Notes: generated by a model not told the origin, from the sequence alone. A stretch of DNA of 64,000 nucleotides from Salinirubellus salinus (GCF_025231485.1 NZ_CP104003.1:3859960-3923959); one strand, 5' to 3'; numbered from the stretch's first letter, positions 23,929-32,734 are shown. Translations and numbers: made by a program.

Positions 23929-25302
23929 CTACGCGTACCGCTTCGTCAGCGCCTCGATACCGCCACAGAGGACGTCACAGCCCCGCTCGGCCAGCTCGTG
24001 TGTGAGCACGAGCGGGGGGAGGAGCCGGATCACACAGCCGTGGCGGCCAGACACCCACACGACGAGGCCGTGGTCGAGACAGTAGCGCTGGAGGTCGGCG
24101 ACGAACTGGGTGAACGGCTCGCCGTCGTCGTCGTGGAACTCGATGCCCGTGAGCATCCCCTCGCCCCGGACCTCCGCGACGTAGGGACTCGTCTCTCCCG
24201 CCGCACGGAGCCGGTCCCGGATCAGTTCGCCCACCTCGCGGCCGTGCGCCAGCAGGTCGTGCGCCTCGATGTACTCGATCGCGCGGGTCCCGGCGACCAT
24301 GGCGGGGACGTACCCCCGGAAGGTGCCCTTGTGGGTCCCCGGTTCCCACGTGTCGAACTGCTCGTGGAACATGATACCGGAGAGCGCGTGGCCGCCGCCG
24401 AGCGCCTTCCCCATCGCGATGGCGTCGGGCGTCGTCTCGGACCACTCGCTGGCGAACCACTTGCCCGTCCGCCCCATCCCGGTCTGTATCTCGTCGACGA
24501 CGAGCATGAGGTCGTGCTCGTCACAGAGCGCTCTGACCCGCGGCAGGAACTCGCGAGGCGGGACGACGACGCCGCGAGAGCCCTGTATCGCCTCGACCCA
24601 GACGCCGATGGGGTCCGGGATGCCGCTGTACGGGTCCTCGAGCAGCTCCCGAAGCTCACGGATGGAGCGCTCGACGGCTTCCTCGGCGCTCACACCCTGC
24701 TGGAGCGGGTACGGGTACGGGACGTGCTCGACGCCGGGGACGTACGGCCCGCGACCCTTCGTCTTGTACTTGTTCACGCCGCTGAGCGAGAGGGCGCCGG
24801 CCGTCTGTCCGTGGTTCCCGCCGCGGAAGGCGACGAGCGAGGAGCCGTCGCTGTTCGCCCGCGCGAGTTTGATGCTCGCCTCGATGGCGTCGGTGCCGGT
24901 CGGCCCGCCGAACGCGAGCCGGCTGTTGCCCGCGAGATCGCCGGGGGCGATGCTCGACAGCCGCTCGAGGAACTCCACGCGTGCCTCGCTCGGGAAGTCG
25001 AGCGTGTGGGTGATGCGGCCCGTCTGCTCCTGGACGGCCTCGACGACGTAGGGGTTCGAGTAGCCGACGTTGAGGACGCCCGCCCCCGCCACGAAGTCGA
25101 TGTAGACGTTGCCGTCGGCGTCACGCAGCGTCGCGCCGCGACCCTCCTCGAAGGCGACGGGGAGCGACCGCGGGTAGGTGACGACCCGACTCTCGAGTTC
25201 GAACTGCTGGTCGATCAGCTCGCGAGAACGCGGGCCGGGAACGGACGAGACGTTCGGGGCGTCGGAGAAGTGCAGCTCCTCTATCGGGGGGCCGACTGTC
25301 AT
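23929..25302 (-). CDS. Class III PLP-dependent aminotransferase
   Basis: The 457-residue protein has the class III set: GATLRDADGNVYIDFVAGAGVLNVGY, FGGPTGTDAIEASIKLAR, the cofactor Asp in MLVVDEIQTGMGRTG and the Lys in AIAMGKALGGGHALSG. The opening TYPRSLPVAFEEGRG resembles diaminobutyrate/4-aminobutyrate-type transaminases, but the amine donor cannot be settled. No ectoine genes are nearby, so ectoine synthesis is not supported. It ends 4 bp from the convergent acyl-CoA dehydrogenase gene and has its own promoter. Confidence 0.9.
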   Translation of the reverse strand: MTVGPPIEELHFSDAPNVSSVPGPRSRELIDQQFELESRVVTYPRSLPVAFEEGRGATLRDADGNVYIDFVAGAGVLNVGYSNPYVVEAVQEQTGRITHTLDFPSEARVEFLERLSSIAPGDLAGNSRLAFGGPTGTDAIEASIKLARANSDGSSLVAFRGGNHGQTAGALSLSGVNKYKTKGRGPYVPGVEHVPYPYPLQQGVSAEEAVERSIRELRELLEDPYSGIPDPIGVWVEAIQGSRGVVVPPREFLPRVRALCDEHDLMLVVDEIQTGMGRTGKWFASEWSETTPDAIAMGKALGGGHALSGIMFHEQFDTWEPGTHKGTFRGYVPAMVAGTRAIEYIEAHDLLAHGREVGELIRDRLRAAGETSPYVAEVRGEGMLTGIEFHDDDGEPFTQFVADLQRYCLDHGLVVWVSGRHGCVIRLLPPLVLTHELAERGCDVLCGGIEALTKRYA

Positions 25303-25325
25303 GGCTGCCCATTCGCCCTGTCCGA

Positions 25326-25336
25326 CAAATAGCTTT
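25326..25336 (-). promoter_or_regulatory. TATA-like box of the aminotransferase gene
   Basis: The minus strand reads AAGCTATTTGT, 24-34 nt upstream of the ATG at 25302. Confidence 0.6.
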
Positions 25337-25345
25337 GCTCCCCGG

Positions 25346-26149
25346 TCAGCCGTCGAGGTGGTTCCGGACGGCGGCGAGCCGGTCGCCCAGGAGCGAACGG
25401 GTCGCGCCCACCTCGTGGCCGAGACGTACGAGGTCGAACCCCGCGTCGAGTGCCGCCGTCGTCGCCGCGGCCGACGATGCCGTCCGGCCGACCGGGACGC
25501 CCGCCGCCGTCGACGCGTCCCGCACGGTCTCGATGGCGGCCGTCACGTCCGGGTGGTCGGTCTCCAGCGGGTGGCCCGCGGACACCGAGAGGTCGCTCGG
25601 CCCGAGGAACGTGAACCCGAGGTCGGGGACCGCCAGTATCTCCTCGACGTCGTCGACGGCGGTCAGGTTCTCTATCATCACGCCCACGAGCACGTTCGCG
25701 TCCTGCCGGGCGGCGTAGTCCTCGGTGTCGCCGCCCCAGCCGCTCGCGCGGGCGCCGGCGTAGCCGCGCTCGCCGACGCCACCGTCGTACCTGAATCGGG
25801 CGGCTTCGACCGCGCGCCTGACCTCCGCGGCGGTCTCCACGCGAGGGACCAGCAGGTTCTGGATGCCGGTGTCGAGCACCTTCCGAACCAGCGAGGGGTC
25901 ACCGGACGGGAGCCGCACGAGCGGTTCGATGCCCGCGGCGTCGGCCGCCCGCGCGAGCCCCGCGACGACGGTGGCGTCCTCGGGGTGTGGACCGGCGTTC
26001 TCGAAGTCGAGCCAGACGAAGTCGAGGCCGAGCGCACCGTACACCTCGACGAACGCCGGGTCGAGCGTCGTGACGCCGGCACCGAGGACGGGTTCACCCC
26101 GTTCGAGCGCTCGTCGAAGCGTGTTCGTCGTTCGCCCCCGGTCACTCAC
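25346..26149 (-). CDS. HpcH/HpaI-type aldolase
   Basis: The 267-residue TIM-barrel protein shows the class II pyruvate-aldolase pattern: GAGVTTLDPAFVEVYGALGLDFVWLDFEN, the Arg in EPLVRLPSGDP, a metal Glu in VMIENLTAVDDVEEI and a metal Asp in FLGPSDLSVSAGHP. Family members cleave 4-hydroxy-2-oxo acids to pyruvate plus an aldehyde; some cleave citramalyl- or malyl-CoA. The GTG start at 26149 overlaps the end of the alcohol dehydrogenase gene by 8 bp, so the two are translated from one message. The longer upstream frame is Arg/Ser-rich and spurious. An aldehyde product could be passed to the dehydrogenase (inference). Confidence 0.88.
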   Translation of the reverse strand: MSDRGRTTNTLRRALERGEPVLGAGVTTLDPAFVEVYGALGLDFVWLDFENAGPHPEDATVVAGLARAADAAGIEPLVRLPSGDPSLVRKVLDTGIQNLLVPRVETAAEVRRAVEAARFRYDGGVGERGYAGARASGWGGDTEDYAARQDANVLVGVMIENLTAVDDVEEILAVPDLGFTFLGPSDLSVSAGHPLETDHPDVTAAIETVRDASTAAGVPVGRTASSAAATTAALDAGFDLVRLGHEVGATRSLLGDRLAAVRNHLDG

Positions 26150-27245
26150 TGACGACCACCTGCGCCGGGCCGAACGCACCGTAGTCCGCCTTGTTCGTCG
26201 TGATGTCGACGGCTTCCTCGAACGCGTCGAGCCCCCGTACCTCGTGGGTGATACAGTCGGCGATGTCGACCCGGCCGTCGGCGACGAGTTTCGCGGCGAG
26301 GTCGCCGGAGTCCGCGTTCGGGCCGAGCGAGACGACGCCACGCAGGGGGTTGATCCACTGGAGCTGCTTCGAGCGCATCTGCCGCGGACTCACCGTCAGC
26401 TCGCCGGCGATGCTCCCCACCTGCACGATTCGACCACCGGAACGGAGCATCTGGACCGCCTGCGCGAGCGGGTCGGTCCCCTCGTTGGCGTGCGACTGGT
26501 CGCCGCCGACGCACTCGAGGACGACGTCGGCACCGATACCGTCGGTGAGGTCGTCGACGACGGCGACGGGGTCGTCGGTCGAGGCGTCGACACCGATCAT
26601 CCCGCGTGACTCGGCCAGCTCGGCCTTCTCCGCGTTGACGTCCACCGCGACGACGTCGCTCGCACCCTGCTGGAGCGCGAGCTGGCCACACTGGTAGCCC
26701 ATCACCCCCGCGCCGGTGACGACGACCACGTCGCCGTCGGCGATCTCGGCGTCCCGAACACAGAGGACGGCGCTGGCCATCGGCTGGAGTGCGGCCCCCT
26801 CCGCGTCCGAGACGCCGTCGGGAACGCGACGGAGCGGTCCCGGTGGGAGCGTCAGGTACTCCGCACACGCCCCCGGAGTCTGGAGACCGATGGTGGCTTT
26901 CGCCTTGCAGAACTGCGTGTAGCCGGCCTCACAGTAGGTACACGCGTGACACGGGAGCTTTCCGGCGGCGTAGACGCGGTCGCCGACGGTGAACCCGTCG
27001 ACGTCCGCGCCGACCTCGGCGACCTCCGCACAGAACTCGTGGCCGAACAGCAGGCCATCCCCCGCGGCCATCCGGTCGCGGACGGACTCGTAGTGGACGA
27101 CCTCCGCCCCGTGGTAGAGCTGACACTCCGTGATGCTCAACTGGACGCGCTTGACGGCCAGCAGCAGTTCGTCGGCCGCCGGCTCCGGAGTCGGTACCTC
27201 GGCGACGCGACACTCCTCGAAGTCGTCGCAGACTATCGCTCGCAT
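26142..27245 (-). CDS. Zinc-binding medium-chain alcohol dehydrogenase
   Basis: The 367-residue protein has the GroES-like half with LLFGHEFCAEVAEVG and GDRVYAAGKLPCHAC, four structural-zinc cysteines (CHACTYCEAGYTQFC), and a Rossmann half with VVVTGAGVMGYQCGQLA and VAVDVNAEK. The position of the first catalytic-zinc ligand is unusual: SITECQLYHG appears where CGTDxHxxHG is common, so Cys becomes Ser and a Cys lies four residues later. It would oxidise a hydroxy compound with NAD(P). It shares a message with the HpcH/HpaI aldolase gene and is divergent from MBL pair B. Confidence 0.88.
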   Translation of the reverse strand: MRAIVCDDFEECRVAEVPTPEPAADELLLAVKRVQLSITECQLYHGAEVVHYESVRDRMAAGDGLLFGHEFCAEVAEVGADVDGFTVGDRVYAAGKLPCHACTYCEAGYTQFCKAKATIGLQTPGACAEYLTLPPGPLRRVPDGVSDAEGAALQPMASAVLCVRDAEIADGDVVVVTGAGVMGYQCGQLALQQGASDVVAVDVNAEKAELAESRGMIGVDASTDDPVAVVDDLTDGIGADVVLECVGGDQSHANEGTDPLAQAVQMLRSGGRIVQVGSIAGELTVSPRQMRSKQLQWINPLRGVVSLGPNADSGDLAAKLVADGRVDIADCITHEVRGLDAFEEAVDITTNKADYGAFGPAQVVVSE

Positions 27246-27266
27246 ACCTCCACGATTCGAGGGGGC

Positions 27267-27276
27267 CGTAATAGCC
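27267..27276 (-). promoter_or_regulatory. TATA-like box of the alcohol dehydrogenase-aldolase operon
   Basis: The minus strand reads GGCTATTACG, 22-31 nt before the ATG at 27245. Confidence 0.5.
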
Positions 27277-27302
27277 GTTGTGTCGTTCGGTACCGACAGG
27301 CA

Positions 27303-27313
27303 CGCTTAATACC
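27303..27313 (+). promoter_or_regulatory. TATA-like box of MBL pair B
   Basis: CGCTTAATACC lies 28-38 nt before the ATG at 27341. Confidence 0.6.
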
Positions 27314-27340
27314 GCCGGCCGACCAGAACGAACGACCGAC

Positions 27341-28144
27341 ATGCCTAGAACCCTGACCGACGGCATCGAGTGGATCCAGGGGTGCATCCCACGGCCCGGC
27401 CTGACCACCGACTACGTCGCCGACCCGCCCGACTGGTACGAGCCCGAGCGCGAGGTCCACACCTGCCAGAACGCCTACCTCGTGACGGGCGAGCGGACGC
27501 TCCTGTTCGATACGCTCTCGCCGGCGAACCGCGAGCACGTGCTCGAGGAACTCGACGTCGCGCTCGACGGCCGCGACCTCGACTACCTCGTCGTCTCGCA
27601 CCCGGAAGCGCCCCACGCCGGCAACGCGTTCGCCATCCTCGAGCGCCACCCGGAGGCGACGCTCGTCGCGCCCGCCCACGGTAACGAACACGAACTGTAC
27701 CATCTCGGGGACGCCGAGCAGGTGGCTCCCGGCGACACCATCGACCTCGGGGGGCGCGAGGTCGAGTTCCTCCAGCCGCTGTTCCTCGACCACGCCATGC
27801 ACATCTGGATGCGCGAGACGACGACTGGAACCTTCTTCCCGGTCGACTGGCTCGGCTTCCCACACATGGACGGTGAGTGTCTGACCGTCGTCGAGGAACT
27901 CGACCACGAGGTGACCGTCGACCAGTTGCTCGCGTTCCACGGGCGCGTCTTCTTCTGGTACCAGTACGCCGACGTCCAGAAGACGAACGGCGTCGTCGAG
28001 GAGCTCGCCGACCGCTACGCATCGGACGTCGTGGCGCCGGCTCACGGCCTCCCGATCACGGCCGACGCCGGGGCGTTCATCGAGCGGATGACGGCGATCG
28101 TCGAGCACGTGAGTGAACGCGGCCGTCTGGACGTGTTCGGGTGA
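27341..28144 (+). CDS. Flavodiiron-like MBL-fold protein, first gene of pair B
   Basis: The 267-residue protein starts MPRTLTDGIEWIQGCIPRPG and has TCQNAYLVTGERTLLFDTLSP, as in the gene at 10180. The metal motif SHPEAPHAGN again has Pro where flavodiiron proteins have Asp. The other sites are His in HAMHIWMRE, Asp in FFPVDWLGFPH and His in VAPAHGLPI. There is no flavodoxin domain. Its stop overlaps a GTG (28141) that could start the next gene, so the two are coupled. The two-gene layout repeats pair A at 10989-9419. A joint function with the neighbouring aldolase/dehydrogenase genes is possible but unproven. Confidence 0.88.
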   Translation: MPRTLTDGIEWIQGCIPRPGLTTDYVADPPDWYEPEREVHTCQNAYLVTGERTLLFDTLSPANREHVLEELDVALDGRDLDYLVVSHPEAPHAGNAFAILERHPEATLVAPAHGNEHELYHLGDAEQVAPGDTIDLGGREVEFLQPLFLDHAMHIWMRETTTGTFFPVDWLGFPHMDGECLTVVEELDHEVTVDQLLAFHGRVFFWYQYADVQKTNGVVEELADRYASDVVAPAHGLPITADAGAFIERMTAIVEHVSERGRLDVFG

Positions 28145-28146
28145 CC

Positions 28147-28893
28147 ATGTCCGTCCAGCTCACCGAGGACGTGACGTGGCTCGCCGAGAGCTACCCGCAC
28201 GGCGAGAAGCACCTCCACGTCTCCGTCTACCTCGTCGAACACGACGACAGCTACATCCTCGTCGACTCGGGCTCGTTCTATCACCGCGAGCAGATCGACG
28301 CGCAACTCGCCGAGACCATCGGCGACGCGCCCGTCGACGCGCTCGTCCTCTCACACGCCGACCTCCCGCACTCGGGGAACGTCCCCGAGTTCCGGGACCG
28401 CTGGCCCGAGTTGACGCTCGTGTCGTCGTCGGGATCACCGGCGGTCGTCGGCCTCGGCCACGCCGACGTGACCGCCGAGATCGGCGGTACGATGGACATC
28501 TGCGGGCGGACGTTCTCGTTCGTCGACCCGCCGCTCGCGGACATCCAGCACTCGACGTGGATATTCGACCACGACTCGGGCGTGCTGTTCACGGCCGACG
28601 GTTTCGGCAACTACCACGCACCCGAACACGCCGGCGAGCCGTTCGGGGCCGTCGACGGCGGCGTCCCGACCGCGGACATCCGCGACTACCACCGGGACGC
28701 GCTCCGGTGGCTCTGCTACGTCGACCCGGCGCGTATCGACCCGGCCGTCGACGCGCTGTTCGAGGACCTCGACGTGTCGGTCCTCGCCCCGACGCACGGC
28801 AACCCGATCGAAGCCGCGGACTTCCCCGAGTACCGGGCACGACTCTGGGCGGCCATCGAGGAGATCTCGCGGACGGACCCCCACGACCTGTAG
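28147..28893 (+). CDS. Flavodiiron-like MBL-fold protein, second gene of pair B
   Basis: A 248-residue protein related to the gene at 9419: ESYPHGEKHLHVSVYLVEHDD, metal motif SHADLPHSGN, His in ADIQHSTWIFD, Asp in LFTADGFGNYH and His in LAPTHGNPI. As in the partner, the Asp of HxxxDH is Pro. It starts either at ATG 28147 or at GTG 28141, which overlaps the previous stop. A heteromer with the first gene product is a reasonable guess because the arrangement is conserved in two copies. It converges on another MBL gene (stop codons one base apart). Confidence 0.87.
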   Translation: MSVQLTEDVTWLAESYPHGEKHLHVSVYLVEHDDSYILVDSGSFYHREQIDAQLAETIGDAPVDALVLSHADLPHSGNVPEFRDRWPELTLVSSSGSPAVVGLGHADVTAEIGGTMDICGRTFSFVDPPLADIQHSTWIFDHDSGVLFTADGFGNYHAPEHAGEPFGAVDGGVPTADIRDYHRDALRWLCYVDPARIDPAVDALFEDLDVSVLAPTHGNPIEAADFPEYRARLWAAIEEISRTDPHDL

Positions 28894-28894
28894 C

Positions 28895-29605
28895 TCAGGG
28901 TTCGAGCGTCGTCCCCGGTTCCATCACCACGATGTCGACCTGTCCTTCGAGCCCGCGTTCTCGACAGTGGGCGACGAACTCCTCGGGCCGCGTCGACCCT
29001 TCGGCGTAGTGCATCGGGACGATGGTGTGGACGGAGGGGGCGAGCCACTCGGCGACGAGTGCCGCCTCCTCGGGGAACAGTTCGGGCGAGTGTTCCGGTC
29101 CGGCCGCCCCGACCGGGAGACAGCAGACGGTCGGCTCGTACAGCTCGCCGAACAGCTCGATGTCGCCGAAGATGGACGTGTCCCCGAGGTGGTAGATGGT
29201 CTCACCGCCGAACTCGACGACGTACGCTTGGGCCGCACCGACGAGCCGCTCCTCGAAGAACTGCGAGGGGTGGTGGGATTCGAGGACCCGCGCGTACCAG
29301 CCGTCGCCCTCGGCCTCCATCCCCCAGACGTACCGGCGGATCAACTCGTCGGGAAGCCGGTCGCGGAGGACGATGCTCGTCGTACAGTCACAGACGATGG
29401 GAGCGTTCGCCCGCTGTGCGATGGCGGGCGCGTCGCCGAGGTGGTCGCGCGCACCGTGGGTGACGAATATCGTCTCGACCGCGTCGAAGTCGTCGACCGT
29501 GGCGGTCGTGTGCGGGTTTTCGACGATCCAGGGGTCCAGCAGGAGGGTCCGGCCGTCGTCGTCCGCACACTCGAACGCGGCACAGCCGTGGTAGGTCAAC
29601 TCCAT
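28895..29605 (-). CDS. MBL-fold metal-dependent hydrolase, UPF0173-like
   Basis: The 236-residue protein starts MELTYHGCAAFEC, followed by LLLDPWIVENP and the motif FVTHGARDHLGDAPAIA, in which the second His of HxHxDH is Ala. Later sites are His in LESHHPSQF, Asp in YHLGDTSIFGDI and His in VPMHYAEGS. This is a known kind of variant in the L-ascorbate-6-phosphate-lactonase-like group, but the substrate is unknown. The start is fixed by the TATA-like box 20-29 nt upstream; the longer open frame is spurious. It converges on pair B. Confidence 0.87.
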   Translation of the reverse strand: MELTYHGCAAFECADDDGRTLLLDPWIVENPHTTATVDDFDAVETIFVTHGARDHLGDAPAIAQRANAPIVCDCTTSIVLRDRLPDELIRRYVWGMEAEGDGWYARVLESHHPSQFFEERLVGAAQAYVVEFGGETIYHLGDTSIFGDIELFGELYEPTVCCLPVGAAGPEHSPELFPEEAALVAEWLAPSVHTIVPMHYAEGSTRPEEFVAHCRERGLEGQVDIVVMEPGTTLEP

Positions 29606-29624
29606 ACCCTCGACTCTCGAAGAT

Positions 29625-29634
29625 GGATACTTAC
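29625..29634 (-). promoter_or_regulatory. TATA-like box of the MBL gene at 29605
   Basis: The minus strand reads GTAAGTATCC, 20-29 nt before the ATG. Confidence 0.55.
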
Positions 29635-29654
29635 CGTTTCTGTCGGTGTCGCTG

Positions 29655-30920
29655 TCAGTCGCCCGCCCGCTTCGAGACACGCCCCCGTGCTGTCTGGTCG
29701 CGGAGGAGCGTGCCGACCACGAGCAGGAACGTGAGCGCCACCAGCCCGGCACACGCGAGGTACTCGGCGCGGAAGCCGAACCTGACCGCGAACGGGAGCG
29801 CGACCAGCGGCCCGGCCGAGGAGCCGAGGTCCCCGAACACGTTGTAGACCCCGCCGACCTTTCCCACGTCGCCCTCGGGGCTGATGTCTCCGAGGTACGC
29901 CAACAGCGGGGGGCTCGTGCCGCCGACGCCGATGCCGATACAGGCGACCCCGATCAGCGTGACGGGGAGCGTCGGTACCAGCCCGAGTGCGACGAACCCG
30001 AACGCGAACGTCGCCAGCGCGGGGAGCGTGATGAACACGCGGTTCCCGACGGCATCGGAGAGCCGTCCGGAGATGAGGGTCGTTCCACCGGAGAACAGGA
30101 CGCTGAGCGCCATGATGAGGCCGCTCGCGCCGACCGCGGAGAACTCGCCGATGCCGATGTCGTACGTCGTCGCGTAGAGCACGATAGTCGAGAGCAACAC
30201 GCCCGCGAACAGGAACCGGACGGTGAAGTTCACGACGCCGACGAGGGCGATACGGGGCTCCCGACGGATGAGACCCGGTAGCGCTCGCAGGCTCGTGGTC
30301 GTCTCGACCGACGGTCGTAGATCCGGGAGGACGGCGGCGGCGACGCCCGTCGCGACGAGCCCCAGCGTGCCCGCGGTCGCGAACGCCACGTCGTAGCTGT
30401 AGAGGTCGGTCAGCAGTCCGCCCGCGACGAGGCCGGTCGGGAATCCGATGCTCTGGGCGCCCCGGAAGTACCCGATCCACTGCCCTCGATTCGCCTCGGA
30501 GGTCACGTGGACGACGGTACTGAACGAGCCGACGAACACGAACGCGGAGCCGAAGCCCCAGACCATCCGCGCGGCGACGAACAGCTCGGCGGCACCGAGC
30601 AACGGTACCCACTCCGGGTGGAGGCCGAGGACGTACCCGAACGGAGCGGCTCCCTGCAGGCCGAACCCGAGGACCATCGGTCGTCGTGTCCCCATCCGGT
30701 CGATGATCTGGCCGGCCGGGGTGTTCATGACGGTCCGCGTGATCCGATTGGCCGAGAGGATGACCCCGACGAGCAACGGTGAGATACCGAGGACGGCGCC
30801 GAGCGTCGGCAACGTCGGGAACGCCACGCCGCCCCCGAGCCCGCCGATGAAGACGCCCGCGATGAGGCTGCCGACGATGGTCGGCACGTGGTAATCGTCG
30901 GTCTCGGCTGTAGAAGGCAT
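29655..30920 (-). CDS. MFS transporter
   Basis: The 421-residue protein has about 12 hydrophobic segments, loop motif GQIIDRMGTRRP between segments 2 and 3, and its counterpart SGRLSDAVGNRV in the second half. It is a membrane carrier with unknown substrate. Two other MFS genes in the window (16217, 55359) also border catabolic genes. It is divergent from the thioredoxin-fold gene, with which it seems to share a single A/T-rich promoter core. Confidence 0.9.
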   Translation of the reverse strand: MPSTAETDDYHVPTIVGSLIAGVFIGGLGGGVAFPTLPTLGAVLGISPLLVGVILSANRITRTVMNTPAGQIIDRMGTRRPMVLGFGLQGAAPFGYVLGLHPEWVPLLGAAELFVAARMVWGFGSAFVFVGSFSTVVHVTSEANRGQWIGYFRGAQSIGFPTGLVAGGLLTDLYSYDVAFATAGTLGLVATGVAAAVLPDLRPSVETTTSLRALPGLIRREPRIALVGVVNFTVRFLFAGVLLSTIVLYATTYDIGIGEFSAVGASGLIMALSVLFSGGTTLISGRLSDAVGNRVFITLPALATFAFGFVALGLVPTLPVTLIGVACIGIGVGGTSPPLLAYLGDISPEGDVGKVGGVYNVFGDLGSSAGPLVALPFAVRFGFRAEYLACAGLVALTFLLVVGTLLRDQTARGRVSKRAGD

Positions 30921-30943
30921 TCGGTGACTCGGCGGAGCGATAG

Positions 30944-30956
30944 AATCATAAACCGC
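30944..30956. promoter_or_regulatory. Shared promoter core between divergent genes 30920 and 30975
   Basis: GAATCATAAACCG on plus reads CGGTTTATGATTC on minus. It lies 24-36 nt from the MFS start and 19-31 nt from the thioredoxin-fold start, and is the only suitable A/T-rich stretch in the 54-bp spacer apart from a TTTAA adjoining the second ATG. Confidence 0.55.
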
Positions 30957-30974
30957 GTGTGACCATTTAACACT

Positions 30975-31679
30975 ATGGATGCAGACGCTGCCGCCGATTC
31001 CGGGGCGCTACTGGACCGGCTGCTGGACGAGGCGGTCGTCGAACCGGCCACGGAGGGCGACCGACTGAGACTGACGGACGGGTTCACCGACCGACTCGAC
31101 GCCGTTCGAACGACGGTCGAGGATCTCGACTCCTCGGCGCTGCGCGAGCACGTGTCGGCGGTCGTCGACGACGCGGCCGAGGTGGACGCGCTCGTCGACG
31201 CCGGCGACCACGACGAGGCGTTGCTCGTCGGGTATCTGGCGGTCGCCGAGAGCGTCCAGTCGTTCACGCACGCCGACCGGCTCCGCGTGCTCCCGGTCGT
31301 CGACGCGCTGTGTCGTGAGCCGCCGGCGGCACACGGCAGTCCTGCGGCTTTCACGCCCGTTCACGGTGACCGGCTCCCGTTCCTGCTCCGGGTCCACCCG
31401 GAGGCCGTCGTGTACATCTGGCTCGACGACTGCCGGGACTGCGACGAGATGCGTACGACCCTCGACGAACTCTACCACGAGGCGCCCGACGACATCGCGT
31501 TCTTCTCCGTCTACGGCCCCGACTCCCCGCGTCTCCTCAAGGAACGGTTCGAGGTACCGGGGGGCCCGGCGACGCTGTTCGTCCACGGGGGGACGGTCGA
31601 CGCGCGCCTGTACGGTTCACAGTACGAGAGCGTCATCGAGAGCGAACTGCAGACGCTTCGAGCGATGGCGTCGGCGTAG
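30975..31679 (+). CDS. Thioredoxin-fold protein with CRDC motif
   Basis: The 234-residue protein has an N-terminal acidic helical part of about 135 residues and a C-terminal thioredoxin-like domain: VVYIWLDDCRDCDEMRTTLDEL carries a redox CxxC (CRDC), and VPGGPATLFVHGG supplies the cis-Pro loop. The helical part has no match that I recognise. It probably acts as a cytoplasmic thiol-disulfide protein; there is no signal peptide or membrane segment. It stands alone, divergent from an MFS gene, and converges on the ABC transporter operon with a 59-bp gap. Confidence 0.82.
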   Translation: MDADAAADSGALLDRLLDEAVVEPATEGDRLRLTDGFTDRLDAVRTTVEDLDSSALREHVSAVVDDAAEVDALVDAGDHDEALLVGYLAVAESVQSFTHADRLRVLPVVDALCREPPAAHGSPAAFTPVHGDRLPFLLRVHPEAVVYIWLDDCRDCDEMRTTLDELYHEAPDDIAFFSVYGPDSPRLLKERFEVPGGPATLFVHGGTVDARLYGSQYESVIESELQTLRAMASA

Positions 31680-31738
31680 CCGGTCGCGAACGGCTCGCGG
31701 TGTGGAACTGACGACGCGGCGCGGGAAGGGGGTGTGAC

Positions 31739-32734
31739 TCAGTCGGCCGCTTCGACCGTCACACGGGGGTCGATGTAGCTGTACAGCAGGTCGATGGCCC
31801 AGTTGCCCAGCAGGATGAAGACCGCCAGCAGCAGGAAGATGAACTGGACGACAGCGAAGTCACGGCCCAGCACGGCCTGCACGAGCGCCTGCCCGATGCC
31901 CGGCCAGTTGAACACGACCTCCAGCAGGACGAGCCCGCTCAGCGCACGGGTCATCGCGATCGGGTAGAGCGTGAGCGCCGGCAGGCTCGCGTGCTTCGCG
32001 AGGTGCCGGTAGCGGTTGAACTTCGGCAGCCCGGTGATGCGCTGGTAGTGGATGAAGTCCTGGCCGAGCACCTCGACCACGCTCGTCCGCATCACGAGCG
32101 CCGGCGTGTTGATGTACCGGAGGACGATGACGCTGAACGGCAGGATGTAGTGGAGCGCGAAGTCCTGCGACGTGTACGGCCGCCACCACGGTAGTCCTTC
32201 GAACTTCCCCGCGTTGATCGGCGAGAGCATCCCCGAGGAGGGGAACCAGTTCAGCCAGCTCGAGAAGATGACGATCATGACGATACCGAGGAAGAAGATG
32301 GGCAGGGTCCCCATCACGACGGTCCCCACGATGCCGAACCGCTCGATCCGGGTGCCGCGCTTGCTCCCGAGGATGGTGCCGATGACCGCGCCGATGACGT
32401 ACCCGAGGGTGATGGCGGGAGCGACCAGGATGAACGTGTTGAAGATCTTCATCTGGACGAAGTCCCACACCGGTCCGCGAGCGCCGAGCGAGAAGCCGGC
32501 GTCGAGCGTGAGCAGGTTCGCGATGTAGCTGAAGTACTGGACGTACAACGGCTGGTCGAGCCCCCACTTCCGAACCAGCTCCTCTGCCGTCTCCGGCGGG
32601 ATCCCTTCGTACAACATCAAGTCGATGAAGTCCCCCGGCATCAGCCGGAAGAAGAAGAACAGGAACGTGATGATCATCCAGAGGAGGAACACCGTCTGGA
32701 TCGACCGGTACACGAAGTAACGGCGGCGGCTCAT
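31739..32734 (-). CDS. Oligopeptide-type ABC transporter permease (DppB-like)
   Basis: The 331-residue protein has six or so membrane segments and the DppB/OppB layout: YRSIQTVFLLWMIITFLFFFFRLMPGD at the start, an external loop with GLDQPLYVQYFSYIANL and the ATPase-contact loop RITGLPKFNRYRHLAKHASLPAL. It is the last gene of the operon 35764-31739, 57 bp after the ATPase gene at 32792. It would form the membrane channel with the permease at 34850. Confidence 0.93.
   Translation of the reverse strand: MSRRRYFVYRSIQTVFLLWMIITFLFFFFRLMPGDFIDLMLYEGIPPETAEELVRKWGLDQPLYVQYFSYIANLLTLDAGFSLGARGPVWDFVQMKIFNTFILVAPAITLGYVIGAVIGTILGSKRGTRIERFGIVGTVVMGTLPIFFLGIVMIVIFSSWLNWFPSSGMLSPINAGKFEGLPWWRPYTSQDFALHYILPFSVIVLRYINTPALVMRTSVVEVLGQDFIHYQRITGLPKFNRYRHLAKHASLPALTLYPIAMTRALSGLVLLEVVFNWPGIGQALVQAVLGRDFAVVQFIFLLLAVFILLGNWAIDLLYSYIDPRVTVEAAD

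Noticed and set aside
23929-25302. Ectoine gene ectB as identity of the aminotransferase
   Set aside because: The N-terminal part is similar, but no ectA, ectC or ectD is nearby and the class III family is broad.
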